From: Litorivita pollutaquae
Lineage (GTDB): Bacteria; Pseudomonadota; Alphaproteobacteria; Rhodobacterales; Rhodobacteraceae
Assembly (NCBI RefSeq): GCF_003205515.1
Contig: NZ_KZ826482.1
Span: forward strand, 124,001 to 188,000
Length of the DNA stretch: 64,000 bases
Reading direction: 5' to 3'
Of the stretch, positions 1 to 8,778 are shown piece by piece. The notes under the pieces were generated by a model. The model was not told the origin of the DNA, ran no database searches, and saw only the letters and a program-made list of their open reading frames with translations. The translations under genes were made by a program, and so were the position numbers. Within the stretch, counting starts at the first letter, position 1, and each line of letters opens with the position of its first letter.

Positions 1-2
1 AT

Positions 3-908
3 GTCTGGGCGGAGGCGGTTGATGGGCTCAATACGCTCATCGATTTCCGCTACCAGCAGCATTTCTTTGCCAAAAACGGCCAACAAGGCATGGGCAACCA
101 ACGCACCGGGGCCTCGGGCGACGACATCGTGTTGCGCGTGCCGGTCGGCACCGAAATTCTGGATGAAGACCAGGAAACCGTTATCGCCGATATGACCGAA
201 TTGGGCCAAAAGGTTCTATTGGCCAAGGGCGGCAATGGCGGTTTTGGCAACCTGCACTTCAAATCCGCCACCAATCAGGCGCCACGCCGCAAAAACCCCG
301 GTCAAGACGGGGTGGAGCGCACGTTATGGCTGCGGTTGAAATTGATCGCCGACGCCGGTTTGCTGGGCCTTCCCAATGCCGGTAAATCGACGTTCTTATC
401 GGCCAGCTCCAACGCCCGCCCGAAAATCGCTGATTATCCGTTTACCACCTTGCATCCCAACCTTGGCGTTGTCGGAATTGATGGCGCGGAATTCGTCGTT
501 GCCGATATTCCGGGGCTGATTTCCGGCGCCTCCGAAGGCCGCGGACTGGGCGATCGTTTCTTGGGTCATGTCGAACGCTGCGCGGTTTTGCTGCATCTGG
601 TTGATGGCACATCGGAAAATATTGCCGAGGATTATCAAGAGATCATCGGCGAGCTTGAAGCCTATGGTGGTCATTTGGCCGACAAACCCCGCGTCACCGC
701 GTTGAACAAGATTGATGCGCTGGACGATGACGAACGCGCCGAAGCCAAAGCCACGCTTGAGGCGGCCGCCGGCGCGCCGGTTCTGATGATGTCGGGGGTC
801 AGCGGCGAGGGCCTCAAAGAGGTGCTGCGCGCGGTGCGCGCCGAGATCACCGATGACCGCATCCGGCAAAAGAAGGCCGATGAGGAGATCGAGCCGTGGC
901 GTCCCTAA
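3..908 (+). CDS. obgE: GTPase Obg/CgtA (5' end missing)
   Basis: Ribosome-associated GTPase of the Obg family, acting in 50S subunit maturation and growth control. The frame is open to the left edge, so the start lies outside the window; the visible part begins in the glycine-rich Obg fold (in-frame text [20 protein letters not shown]) and continues into the G domain. G-motifs are visible: G1 GLPNAGKST, the switch region [13 protein letters not shown]3 DIPGL, G4 NKID and G5 SGVSGEG. The protein ends soon after the G domain at EPWRP, so it has no long C-terminal extension. Its last 13 bases overlap proB, consistent with the frequent order obgE-proB-proA in alphaproteobacteria and with translational coupling. 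Confidence 0.96.
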   Translation, partial: VWAEAVDGLNTLIDFRYQQHFFAKNGQQGMGNQRTGASGDDIVLRVPVGTEILDEDQETVIADMTELGQKVLLAKGGNGGFGNLHFKSATNQAPRRKNPGQDGVERTLWLRLKLIADAGLLGLPNAGKSTFLSASSNARPKIADYPFTTLHPNLGVVGIDGAEFVVADIPGLISGASEGRGLGDRFLGHVERCAVLLHLVDGTSENIAEDYQEIIGELEAYGGHLADKPRVTALNKIDALDDDERAEAKATLEAAAGAPVLMMSGVSGEGLKEVLRAVRAEITDDRIRQKKADEEIEPWRP

Positions 909-2002
909 GCTCCGCGAAACGCATTGTCATAAAAATCGGCTCGGCCCTGTTGGTAGACCGCGCCACGGGGGCCTTGCGCGCCGATTGGCTGCGCGGTCTG
1001 GCCCAGGACGTCGCCATGCTCAAAGCGCGGGGCGCGGATGTGATCCTCGTGTCCTCGGGCTCGATTGCCTTGGGGCGAGGGGCCTTGGGCTTGCCGGCGG
1101 GGGCACTGCTGCTCGAACAGAGCCAAGCCGCCGCCGCAGTGGGGCAAATCCGCCTTGCCCGCGCCTATGAGGAAGTGCTTGCGCCGCATGGAATCACCAC
1201 GGCGCAGGTTCTGGTGACCCTCGAAGACAGCGCCGACCGCCGCCGTTACCTCAACAGCCGCGCGACCTTGGAAACATTGGTGACGCTTGGCGCCGTGCCG
1301 ATCGTCAACGAAAATGACACGATCGCCACCGATGAAATCCGCTATGGTGACAATGACCGTCTTGCCGCACAGGTCGCGGTGACCGTTGGCGCGGATCAAT
1401 TGATCCTTCTGTCCGATGTTGACGGGCTATATACCGCCAATCCACAGATCAACAACGCCGCAAAACATATTGATATCGTTGAAAAGATCACTCCAGAAAT
1501 CGAAGCAATGGCGGGCGAGGCAACCTCGGGGCTGAGCAAAGGTGGCATGAAGACCAAACTGGTGGCGGCGCAAACTGCCACGGCGGGTGGATGCGCCATG
1601 GCCATCACCGAAGGCTCGCGCCTGCGGCCCTTGCTGGCGCTGCAAAACGGCGCCAAGGCCACGTGGTTCATGGCCGAAGTCGATCCGCAGGCCGCGCGCA
1701 AACGCTGGATCGCGGCGATGAAACCCAAGGGGAAATTAACCCTCGACGCTGGTGCCGTGGCCGCATTGGAAAACGGAAACTCTCTTTTGCCCGCAGGCGT
1801 TACGGAGGTCGGCGGCCGGTTTGGCCGCGGTGACCCGGTGGCGATTTGCGGCCCTGATGGCCATAAGGTCGCGCAGGGATTGGTGCGATATACGGCCGAC
1901 GAGGCCAATCAAACCAAAGGTTTGCGCACCGGCGCAATCGAAGCGCGCTTGGGATACCCCGGACGCTCGGTTTTGATCCACCGCGATGACATGGCGCTTT
2001 GA
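896..2002 (+). CDS. proB: Glutamate 5-kinase
   Basis: Phosphorylates L-glutamate to glutamyl 5-phosphate, the first step of proline synthesis. The 368-residue protein has the amino-acid kinase fold with KIGS at residues 13-16, SSGS at 53-56, NEND at 138-141 and [11 protein letters not shown] from 151, followed by a C-terminal PUA domain (about 275-365), as in E. coli ProB. The start is the GTG at 896, inside the end of obgE; a later start would remove the conserved N-terminal strand. proA follows after about 80 bases, so the two proline enzymes are probably co-transcribed. Proline feedback inhibition is usual for the family; nothing here argues against it. Confidence 0.96.
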   Translation: MASLSSAKRIVIKIGSALLVDRATGALRADWLRGLAQDVAMLKARGADVILVSSGSIALGRGALGLPAGALLLEQSQAAAAVGQIRLARAYEEVLAPHGITTAQVLVTLEDSADRRRYLNSRATLETLVTLGAVPIVNENDTIATDEIRYGDNDRLAAQVAVTVGADQLILLSDVDGLYTANPQINNAAKHIDIVEKITPEIEAMAGEATSGLSKGGMKTKLVAAQTATAGGCAMAITEGSRLRPLLALQNGAKATWFMAEVDPQAARKRWIAAMKPKGKLTLDAGAVAALENGNSLLPAGVTEVGGRFGRGDPVAICGPDGHKVAQGLVRYTADEANQTKGLRTGAIEARLGYPGRSVLIHRDDMAL

Positions 2003-2085
2003 GCGCCGTTCCTCTGGCGGCGCCCCTATGTTAACATGCTGATCATGAATCTTTGAGCAGCACGCGAAGTTTGAAAGATAAGCCA

Positions 2086-3351
2086 ATGAAAGATAACGCA
2101 GATATCAAATCCATTATGGATGAAATCGGCCGCAATGCCAAAGCCGCTGCTGCCAAACTGGCCTTTGCCAGCAGCGCGGCCAAGGCCAAGGCCCTGACAC
2201 ATGCCGCAGATCGGGTTTGGGCACGCCGCGAGGAAATTATCGCCGCCAATGCAAAGGACCTCGCCTTTGGGCGCGACAAGGGTCTGTCGGATGCGATGAT
2301 GGACCGGTTGATGCTTGATGCGCCGCGCATTCAAGGCATTTGCGACAGCCTGCGCGCCGTCGCCGGACAAGACGATCCCGTGGGCGAGGTGTTGACCGAA
2401 TGGGACATGCCGTCCGGGTTGCATATCAAACGCCAACGCACGCCTTTGGGCGTGATCGGTGTGATCTATGAAAGCCGCCCGAATGTCACTGCGGATGCTG
2501 CGGCGCTCTGCCTCAAGGCCGGAAACGCCGCGATTTTGCGCGGCGGCTCCGAAAGTTATCATTCCGCGACATTGCTGCGTGATTGCATCCTTGAAGGTCT
2601 GCGCGCCGCCGACTTGCCTGAGGCCTCGGTGCAATTGGTGCCGACCCGTGATCGCGCCGCAGTGCAGGAAATGTTGACCATGACCGACACCATCGATGTG
2701 ATTATCCCGCGCGGAGGCAAGGGTTTGGTCGGTTTGGTGCAACGCGAGGCGCGGGTGCCGGTTTTTGCCCACCTTGAAGGCATTGTGCACATTTACATCG
2801 ACGCCAAAGCCGACGCCAAAAAAACCATGGACGTGGTGCTGAATGCAAAAACCCGCCGGACAGGCATTTGCGGCGCGGCGGAATGCCTGTTGATCCACAA
2901 GGACATCGTTGACGGGCTCGGCCGCGCGGTGGTTGAAATGCTGGTGGCGGCGGGCGTGCGTGTGCATGCGGATGCGACCTTGGCCAAGATCGAAGGCACA
3001 GTGCCGGCGACCGGCGACGATTGGGGCCGTGAATATCTCGACATGGATATTGCCGCCAAGGTTGTCGATGATGTCGACGGAGCCATCGCCCATATTCGCC
3101 AATATGGCTCCAACCACACCGATTGCATTCTCACCGAAACCGACGCCACCGCCGAACGGTTTTTTGAGCGACTCGACAGCGCGATTTTGATGCGAAATGC
3201 CTCGACGCAATTTGCTGATGGCGGCGAATTTGGTATGGGCGCCGAGATCGGAATCGCCACCGGAAAACTGCATGCCCGTGGCCCCGTCGGCGCGGCGCAA
3301 CTGACCTCGTTCAAATACATTGTTGTCGGGGATGGCACTGTGCGCGGCTGA
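2086..3351 (+). CDS. proA: Gamma-glutamyl phosphate reductase
   Basis: Reduces glutamyl 5-phosphate to glutamate semialdehyde with NADPH, the second step of proline synthesis. The 421-residue protein is of the aldehyde dehydrogenase superfamily; the nucleophile is Cys262 in the [10 protein letters not shown] segment, and the substrate-binding text [13 protein letters not shown] is present. I chose the ATG at 2086 because it has a GAAAG-type ribosome site just upstream and matches the usual family N-terminus; a TTG at 2053 would add 11 residues. The gene ends just before a strong two-way terminator, which closes the obgE-proB-proA unit. Confidence 0.96.
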   Translation: MKDNADIKSIMDEIGRNAKAAAAKLAFASSAAKAKALTHAADRVWARREEIIAANAKDLAFGRDKGLSDAMMDRLMLDAPRIQGICDSLRAVAGQDDPVGEVLTEWDMPSGLHIKRQRTPLGVIGVIYESRPNVTADAAALCLKAGNAAILRGGSESYHSATLLRDCILEGLRAADLPEASVQLVPTRDRAAVQEMLTMTDTIDVIIPRGGKGLVGLVQREARVPVFAHLEGIVHIYIDAKADAKKTMDVVLNAKTRRTGICGAAECLLIHKDIVDGLGRAVVEMLVAAGVRVHADATLAKIEGTVPATGDDWGREYLDMDIAAKVVDDVDGAIAHIRQYGSNHTDCILTETDATAERFFERLDSAILMRNASTQFADGGEFGMGAEIGIATGKLHARGPVGAAQLTSFKYIVVGDGTVRG

Positions 3352-3366
3352 CCATCAACAGGCACG

Positions 3367-3395
3367 AAAAAGGCGGAGGAAACCCCGCCTTTTTT
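3367..3395. terminator. Bidirectional intrinsic terminator between proA and chpT
   Basis: Stem AAAAAGGCGG (3367-3376) pairs with CCGCCTTTTT (3385-3394) around an 8-base loop, with A and T runs on both sides. It can end transcription of proA on the plus strand and of chpT on the minus strand. Confidence 0.88.
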
Positions 3396-3418
3396 ACATT
3401 AAAATTGGCATGTAAGCC

Positions 3419-4021
3419 TCAGCATACGATGCTTATTTCGCTTTCTTCACGCTCCAGCGTGAGGCGTTTTCCGATCCCGTTCAACACCTGCGGCAGCAAC
3501 GCAAATTGCACCTGCGCCGGCGCCACTCCGGCGCCCTCTTCAGACCGCTCCATCACATTCCACGGTAAATCCTCATGACGCAGTTTCGGTGCCGTACCGA
3601 CCACCGCCCATCCGGGGCTGCGTTCGGTAACACGGATGGTGCCGCCAAAAGGCATCGCGGATTCGAGACATTGAATGGCCAAGAACACCGCCTGCGCCTC
3701 GCTGCGCGCCAAATCGCTTTGCGGCGCCCAATCAAATTCCACCCGCGCGCCTTTGGCAATGCCTGCCAGAATCGAGCACACTTCGTTTTTACCGATCATC
3801 TGGCCTTCGCTCGACATGCCAAAAGCCACACGGAAAAACCGGATGCGGGCATTGGCATTCTCGACGCTTTCGGAAATCAACGCCATTTCCGGCGAATTGC
3901 CGACCCCGCTGCTCATTGCCAGCAATTCCATGCCATTGCTGATCGCGCCAATCGGGCTGATCAGGTCATGACAGATACGCGATCCTATCAATGCGGCGAG
4001 TTCGAGATTAGACTGGCTCAT
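3419..4021 (-). CDS. chpT: Histidine phosphotransferase ChpT
   Basis: Phosphotransfer protein that in alphaproteobacteria passes phosphate from the hybrid kinase CckA to CtrA and CpdR, controlling the cell cycle, motility or gene transfer agents. The 200-residue protein has an H-box with the phospho-accepting histidine at His18 (SRICHDLISPIG) in a first helix, a second helix of the four-helix dimer (roughly 45-75), and a degenerate ATPase-like C-terminal domain. No canonical ATP-binding N/G boxes are evident, as expected for ChpT. It is divergent from a DUF3553 gene with only 29 bases between starts, so the two share a promoter region. Confidence 0.9.
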   Translation of the reverse strand: MSQSNLELAALIGSRICHDLISPIGAISNGMELLAMSSGVGNSPEMALISESVENANARIRFFRVAFGMSSEGQMIGKNEVCSILAGIAKGARVEFDWAPQSDLARSEAQAVFLAIQCLESAMPFGGTIRVTERSPGWAVVGTAPKLRHEDLPWNVMERSEEGAGVAPAQVQFALLPQVLNGIGKRLTLEREESEISIVC

Positions 4022-4050
4022 GATAGACCTCCGAGCAGGATGAAAACAGA

Positions 4051-4233
4051 ATGGATGATCTCAATGGATTTTTGGCACCGGGGATGCGGGTGATCCACCC
4101 GGCGCAACCCGATTGGGGCATTGGGCAGGTGCAGTCCAACATCGGTGGCAAGATCACAGTAAATTTCCCCGAGGTTGGCAAGATCGTCATCGACGGATCG
4201 CGCATTGCATTGAGTCCTGTCTTTGATCCGTGA
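4051..4233 (+). CDS. DUF3553 domain protein
   Basis: A 60-residue protein consisting of one small beta-rich DUF3553 domain (GMRVIHPAQPDWGIGQVQS, then INFPEVGK-type strands), similar in layout to the CarD/Tudor-like domain at the end of some helicases. Its function is not known. It is divergent from chpT at 29 bases, a pairing that suggests co-regulation but does not prove a shared job. Its start is the ATG after GAGCAGGATG-type sequence. Confidence 0.75.
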   Translation: MDDLNGFLAPGMRVIHPAQPDWGIGQVQSNIGGKITVNFPEVGKIVIDGSRIALSPVFDP

Positions 4234-4373
4234 TTTCAGTTACCGAAAGGTTAACGTCGTGGCATCAAGGGGACAACAGGCGTAATTCGCCGCACCAGCG
4301 TCCGGTATCTGCGCTTGCTTCATAGGGCACGGGTGCCTAGAAGGCATAACACTTTGCCAAACGGACAGGTAGG

Positions 4374-5153
4374 ATGCGCGCCGAGACCCCACAGCTTCAG
4401 GTCAAACTGGCTGAAACAGAGGACGAACTGCGCGCTGCGCAGCGGCTGCGCTATCATGTCTTCGTCGAAGAATTGGGCGGCGGCGGCGAAATGGTGGACC
4501 ACACGGCGCGATTGGAACGCGATCGGTTTGATCCCTATTTCGACCATTTGATATTGATTGATCCCACCCGCGATGCGGAAAATCTGGACCATGTGGTCGG
4601 GGTGTACCGATTGCTGCGCGCCGAGCAGGCCGAAGCCGCAGGGCAATATTACTCCGAAGACGAATATGACATTTCGGTCTTAAAAAACTCGGGGCGCAAA
4701 TTGCTCGAACTGGGCCGCTCTTGCGTGCATCCGGATTTTCGCGGCGGCATGGCTTTGTTCAAGCTATGGAGCGGGCTCGCGGATTTCATCCTTGCCAATG
4801 AAATCGATATTCTTTTTGGCGTGGCCAGCTTCCACGGCACCGATGTTGCGGCCTTGGCACCGGCTTTGTCGCAATTGCACCACCGCCATTTGGCCCCCGA
4901 ATCCCTACGGGTGCGGGCGCAACCGGCGCATTTTCAACGTATGGACCTGATCCCCGAAGATGAACTGGACCGCGCCGCGACCATGCGGATGGTGCCGCCA
5001 TTGATCAAATCCTACCTGCGGCTTGGCGGCTATATCGGCGAGGGCGCGTTTATCGATCATGCCTTCAATACGGTCGATGTCTGCCTTGTGGTCGATATGG
5101 ATCACCTGACCGACAAGAAAAAAAGCCTCTATTCAAAAGACGCGGGGAAATGA
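4374..5153 (+). CDS. olsB: L-ornithine N-alpha-acyltransferase OlsB
   Basis: Transfers a 3-hydroxyacyl group from acyl carrier protein to ornithine, making lyso-ornithine lipid, the first step of phosphorus-free ornithine lipid synthesis. The 259-residue protein is a GNAT-type hemolysin-like acyltransferase: RLRYHVFVEELGGGGE near the N-terminus, the central ELGRSCVHPDFRGG segment, and the VASFHGTD segment. It ends in an ATGA overlap with olsA, the second enzyme of the pathway, so the two are translationally coupled. A CtrA-like half-palindrome lies about 120 bases upstream (see findings). Confidence 0.92.
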   Translation: MRAETPQLQVKLAETEDELRAAQRLRYHVFVEELGGGGEMVDHTARLERDRFDPYFDHLILIDPTRDAENLDHVVGVYRLLRAEQAEAAGQYYSEDEYDISVLKNSGRKLLELGRSCVHPDFRGGMALFKLWSGLADFILANEIDILFGVASFHGTDVAALAPALSQLHHRHLAPESLRVRAQPAHFQRMDLIPEDELDRAATMRMVPPLIKSYLRLGGYIGEGAFIDHAFNTVDVCLVVDMDHLTDKKKSLYSKDAGK

Positions 5154-5983
5154 GCGACCTCTGGCATCCTGAAAACGAGCCAGAGCCGATCAAAATTACA
5201 TGGCTCGGCTGGATCCTGGTGCTGCTGCGCGGGGGGGCATTGTTGGTGCTGCTGCTGGGCGGTTTGATGCTCCTGTTGGCGCTGCGCCTTGCAGAGCGCC
5301 CGATTTACGGGCTGCACCGGCCATGGACGCCCTGGATTACCCAAATGGTCTGTCGCGCGGGCCTTGCGATCTTTGGCATCCGCCACCGGATTCATGGCGA
5401 ACGCATGAACCTACGCGGGGCAATTGTCGCCAACCACACCACTTGGTTGGATATTTTTGCGCTCAATGCCCGCAAACGGATTTACTTCGTCTCTAAATCC
5501 GAAGTGGCGGGCTGGCCCGGCATTGGATGGTTGGCGCGGGCCACGGGAACGGTGTTCATCACCCGCGACCGTAAACATGCCAAACAGCAACAAGATGTGT
5601 TCGAATCCCGTCTGTTGGCGGGACATAAACTCTTGTTCTTTCCGGAAGGGACTTCGACCGATGGGATGCGGGTTTTACCTTTTAAATCAACGCTTTTTCA
5701 GGCGTTTTTTACCGAAGATTTGCGCGATCACCTGTATGTGCAACCGGTCTCTGTGGTCTACCGCGCGCCAAAAGGTCGGGACGCGCGGTTCTATGGTTGG
5801 TGGGGCGATATGGAGTTTGGCCCGCATATGTTGCAAACCCTTGCCGCGCCGCGTCAGGGATCCGTTGATGTTCACTATCACAGACCGCTCAAAGTGTCGG
5901 ATTTCAGCGATCGCAAGGCATTGGCTGCTGCCTGCGAAACCGCAGTGCGGGCCGGCATGCCCCCCGAACGCCAGATTCTTTAA
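5150..5983 (+). CDS. olsA: Lyso-ornithine lipid O-acyltransferase OlsA
   Basis: Adds the second acyl chain to lyso-ornithine lipid; the family is PlsC/LPLAT. The 277-residue protein has one N-terminal membrane helix (about residues 18-48), the catalytic HX4D motif (His96 to Asp101, NHTTWLD) and the FPEGTSTDG substrate motif at 164-172. The four-base ATGA overlap with olsB makes the ornithine-lipid role much more likely than lysophosphatidic acid acylation, although some OlsA proteins do both. It converges on the ThiE-like gene with 31 bases between stops. Confidence 0.9.
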   Translation: MSDLWHPENEPEPIKITWLGWILVLLRGGALLVLLLGGLMLLLALRLAERPIYGLHRPWTPWITQMVCRAGLAIFGIRHRIHGERMNLRGAIVANHTTWLDIFALNARKRIYFVSKSEVAGWPGIGWLARATGTVFITRDRKHAKQQQDVFESRLLAGHKLLFFPEGTSTDGMRVLPFKSTLFQAFFTEDLRDHLYVQPVSVVYRAPKGRDARFYGWWGDMEFGPHMLQTLAAPRQGSVDVHYHRPLKVSDFSDRKALAAACETAVRAGMPPERQIL

Positions 5984-6014
5984 CGGTTTGTATAACGGTC
6001 TGGGCCGCCCGACG

Positions 6015-6635
6015 TCAGCGCAACGCCGCGGTCAAATCGGCCAAGGCCTGAACCGGATCGTCATGGGACCAGATTTCTTCGCCGATACCAAAGAAATCCG
6101 CCGCCGGGGCCAAGGCCGCGATCAACCCGGCATCCAGAGCGCCTTCGGCCACGGCCGGCAATTCGATCACCTCCGACCACCACGTGAGGATTTCAGGGTC
6201 GACCACATCGCCGGTGCCAAGCGCCGTCTGCCCGATCGGGCCAAAGCTGATGTAATCGGCACCGGATTCGCCGGCGTTCATTCCCTCGTGACGTGAGGTG
6301 CCGCAATAGGCGCCGATAATCGCATCCTCGCCCAGTTCCTTACGTGCATGGCGCACCGTGCGCGCGCCATCGGTCAAATGCACGCCGTCAAGACCAAGAC
6401 GTTCAACCAACATCAAATGGCGCTCCACCACCAAGGCGACGTCGCGCGCATGGGTCACTTCGCGGCACGCATCCGCTGCGCGGCAAATCACATCCTCATC
6501 CTGACTGGCCAGAGCAAGTCGCACGCAAGCGATCTCCTGAGCATCAAGAACGCGCGCTAACACATCTGGAAAGCGAGACAATTCCAATTCGGGCGGCGTG
6601 ATAAGGTACAGCTGTGGTTGCTCGGTGTCGGCCAT
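6015..6635 (-). CDS. ThiE-like TIM-barrel protein, probably not a thiamine phosphate synthase
   Basis: A 206-residue protein of the ThiE/TenI superfamily: LYLITPPELE at the start, GVHL near residue 97, GADYISFGP near 142. The active-site signatures of working ThiE enzymes are absent: the position of the NDR metal/pyrophosphate motif reads VVERH, the second Mg ligand (GQED region) aligns with an alanine, the SAHT-type serine loop reads YCGTS and the final PTxTK loop reads QTALG. I infer a catalytically dead or re-purposed paralogue. Start chosen at 6635 because it has an AGGAG site; the frame runs further upstream only as an antisense shadow of the methyltransferase gene, from which it is divergent (145 bases). 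Confidence 0.8.
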   Translation of the reverse strand: MADTEQPQLYLITPPELELSRFPDVLARVLDAQEIACVRLALASQDEDVICRAADACREVTHARDVALVVERHLMLVERLGLDGVHLTDGARTVRHARKELGEDAIIGAYCGTSRHEGMNAGESGADYISFGPIGQTALGTGDVVDPEILTWWSEVIELPAVAEGALDAGLIAALAPAADFFGIGEEIWSHDDPVQALADLTAALR

Positions 6636-6780
6636 GATGCGGCTCCTGATCTTGAACGTGGCCTTTGCTATAGCGCAGGGCGCGGCGCGGGGCCAGCGGC
6701 ATTGCACCGCGCAGGCGCCCGAATGCTTGCCCCGCTTGGACCAACCGCGTATCAGGCGGCATCGACAAAGGAAGCCCGAC

Positions 6781-7536
6781 ATGTCTCGTTCCACGCCCAG
6801 CACCGCCCCCCAACCTACGTTTGTTTTGATCCGTCCGCAGATGGGCGAGAATATCGGCGGCGCAGCCCGCGCCATGTGGAATTTCGGTCTTGACCGAATG
6901 CGCATTGTTGCGCCCCGCGACGGTTGGCCAAACGGGCGTGCCGTGGCCATGGCCAGCGGTGCAGGGCGGCTTTTGGATGATGCAGGGTTGTTCGAGGGCA
7001 CGGCGGAGGCTTTGGAAGATTGCCACTATGTTTTCGCCACCACGGCGCGGCAACGCGGATTGACCAAACCCATCGTCAGCCCCGAACGTGCCATGCAAAT
7101 GGCCGCCGAAAAAATCGCGGCGGGCCAAAAGGTTGCGGTCATGTTCGGCCCGGAACGCGCCGGTTTGGAGAATGACGATATCGCCCGCGCCAATGCGATT
7201 ATCTCGGTGCCGGTGAACCCTGAATTTGCCTCGCTGAATCTGGCGCAATGTGTGCTTTTGACCGCCTATGAATGGCAACGCACCAGCGGCGAGATCACCC
7301 ATTATACCGACGAGATGGCCAAAACCGAATGGGCCAGCAGCATGGATGTTGAAAAGCTTGCGGAACATTATGAAGACCGGCTCACTCAATCGGGTTTTTT
7401 CTTTCCCGAAGAGAAATCCGAAGGCATGAAAATCAACCTGCGCAATTTGTGGAGCCGGATGCCCTTGACCCGCGCAGATGTGCAAATGCTGCATGGTGTG
7501 ATGCGGCAAATGGTGCGTTGGAAAGAGCGCGGTTGA
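6781..7536 (+). CDS. trmJ: tRNA/rRNA 2'-O-methyltransferase, TrmJ type
   Basis: SPOUT-class SAM-dependent methyltransferase, most like TrmJ, which methylates the ribose of nucleotide 32 in tRNAs. The 251-residue protein has the three SpoU motifs: RPQMGENIGGAARAMWNFG, then FGPERAGLENDD, then VPVNPEFASLNLAQ, which build the trefoil knot. The C-terminal extension (about 165-250) is typical of TrmJ. Start at 6781 has an AAGGA site; the frame is open upstream without homology. Two GC-rich inverted repeats lie at and just after the stop (7524-7567) before ctaA; neither has a U-run. Confidence 0.87.
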   Translation: MSRSTPSTAPQPTFVLIRPQMGENIGGAARAMWNFGLDRMRIVAPRDGWPNGRAVAMASGAGRLLDDAGLFEGTAEALEDCHYVFATTARQRGLTKPIVSPERAMQMAAEKIAAGQKVAVMFGPERAGLENDDIARANAIISVPVNPEFASLNLAQCVLLTAYEWQRTSGEITHYTDEMAKTEWASSMDVEKLAEHYEDRLTQSGFFFPEEKSEGMKINLRNLWSRMPLTRADVQMLHGVMRQMVRWKERG

Positions 7537-7626
7537 ACCGCTCTTGAAGGGGCAGGGCGCGCGCCCTAATCTATCCAGACCTAATCTTCCTAGACACGGC
7601 AAAATAACAGACCCGAGGCAGAGCAC

Positions 7627-8775
7627 ATGAGCCAGAAACGCAGCATTTTCGAAGAGGTCACCGAGACCGCGCAGGATCAGGTCGCCGCGCCCAAAGCCGC
7701 CGGCATAATCGACCGTGGTCATCGCGGCGCGCGCGGCGCGATCCGGATCTGGTTGATGATGCTCTTTACCTTGGTCGCGTTGATGATCGCGGTGGGCGGG
7801 TTGACGCGGTTGACCGACAGCGGGTTATCGATCACCGAGTGGCGCCCCTTGACCGGCGCCTTGCCCCCGATGAATGCAGCCGATTGGCAATCCGAATTCG
7901 CCAAATATCAGGAGATCCCAGAATTCCAGGTGCAGAACAAATGGATGGAACTTTCTGATTTTAAACAAATATATTGGTGGGAATGGGGACACCGGCAATT
8001 GGGCCGGGTGATTGGCCTTGTTTGGGCGCTCGGTTTTTTCGGCTTTTTGGTTTTGCGTAAAATTCCGACCGGTTGGACCGGACGCCTGTTGGGTATTGGC
8101 GTGCTTGGCGGGCTGCAAGGCGCCGTCGGGTGGTGGATGGTCGCCTCTGGACTGACCGGCACGATGACCGATGTGGCCTCTTACCGGCTTGCCACGCACC
8201 TCGGGTTGGCCTTTATCATCCTCGGCTTCATCGCGTGGTATGTCTTCATGCTCGGCCGTGAGGAGCGCGATTTGATGCAGGCACGCCGCGCCAAAGAAGT
8301 AAAACTTTTTGGCATGGCGACCGGATGGATGCATTTTGCCTTCCTACAGATCCTTCTTGGCGCACTCGTCGCGGGGATCGATGCAGGACGCTCTTACACC
8401 GATTGGCCTTTGATGGGCGGGCAATTCCTGCCGCCCGATGCGATGATGATGGAGCCGTGGTGGCGCAATTTCTTTGAGAACCCCGGATTGGTGCAATTCG
8501 TCCACCGCATGTCCGGTTATCTGTTGCTGATCTATGGGGTGGTTGTGCTACGGCGCGGGTTGCGCTCGGCGCATCCGCGTACTGTATTTGCATTCAAAGC
8601 GGCGTTTATTGCACTGATTGCACAGGTGATTTTGGGTATCTACACCGTCATGACCGCCGCGCCATGGCAGGTCGCCATCGTGCACCAATTGCTGGCCGTT
8701 GCCCTATGGGTGTTGATCATCCGCGCCCGGTTTGCGGCACATTACCCGAAAACAACCTCCATTCGCGGGACCTAA
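7627..8775 (+). CDS. ctaA: Heme A synthase
   Basis: Converts heme O to heme A for aa3-type cytochrome oxidase, in the inner membrane. The 382-residue protein has eight predicted membrane helices in two homologous halves. The four heme-ligating histidines are visible: WWEWGHRQLGR, RLATHLGLAF, FVHRMSGY and VAIVHQLLAVA. The first periplasmic loop is long and lacks the CxnC pair found in Bacillus-type CtaA, as usual in alphaproteobacteria. The M32 peptidase gene begins 3 bases after its stop, so the two may be co-transcribed. Confidence 0.94.
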   Translation: MSQKRSIFEEVTETAQDQVAAPKAAGIIDRGHRGARGAIRIWLMMLFTLVALMIAVGGLTRLTDSGLSITEWRPLTGALPPMNAADWQSEFAKYQEIPEFQVQNKWMELSDFKQIYWWEWGHRQLGRVIGLVWALGFFGFLVLRKIPTGWTGRLLGIGVLGGLQGAVGWWMVASGLTGTMTDVASYRLATHLGLAFIILGFIAWYVFMLGREERDLMQARRAKEVKLFGMATGWMHFAFLQILLGALVAGIDAGRSYTDWPLMGGQFLPPDAMMMEPWWRNFFENPGLVQFVHRMSGYLLLIYGVVVLRRGLRSAHPRTVFAFKAAFIALIAQVILGIYTVMTAAPWQVAIVHQLLAVALWVLIIRARFAAHYPKTTSIRGT

Positions 8776-8778
8776 ATC

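Noticed and set aside
6598-6780. Upstream extension of the TrmJ-like frame by 61 codons
   Set aside because: It overlaps the start of the divergent ThiE-like gene, lacks homology, and the ATG at 6781 has a good ribosome site.
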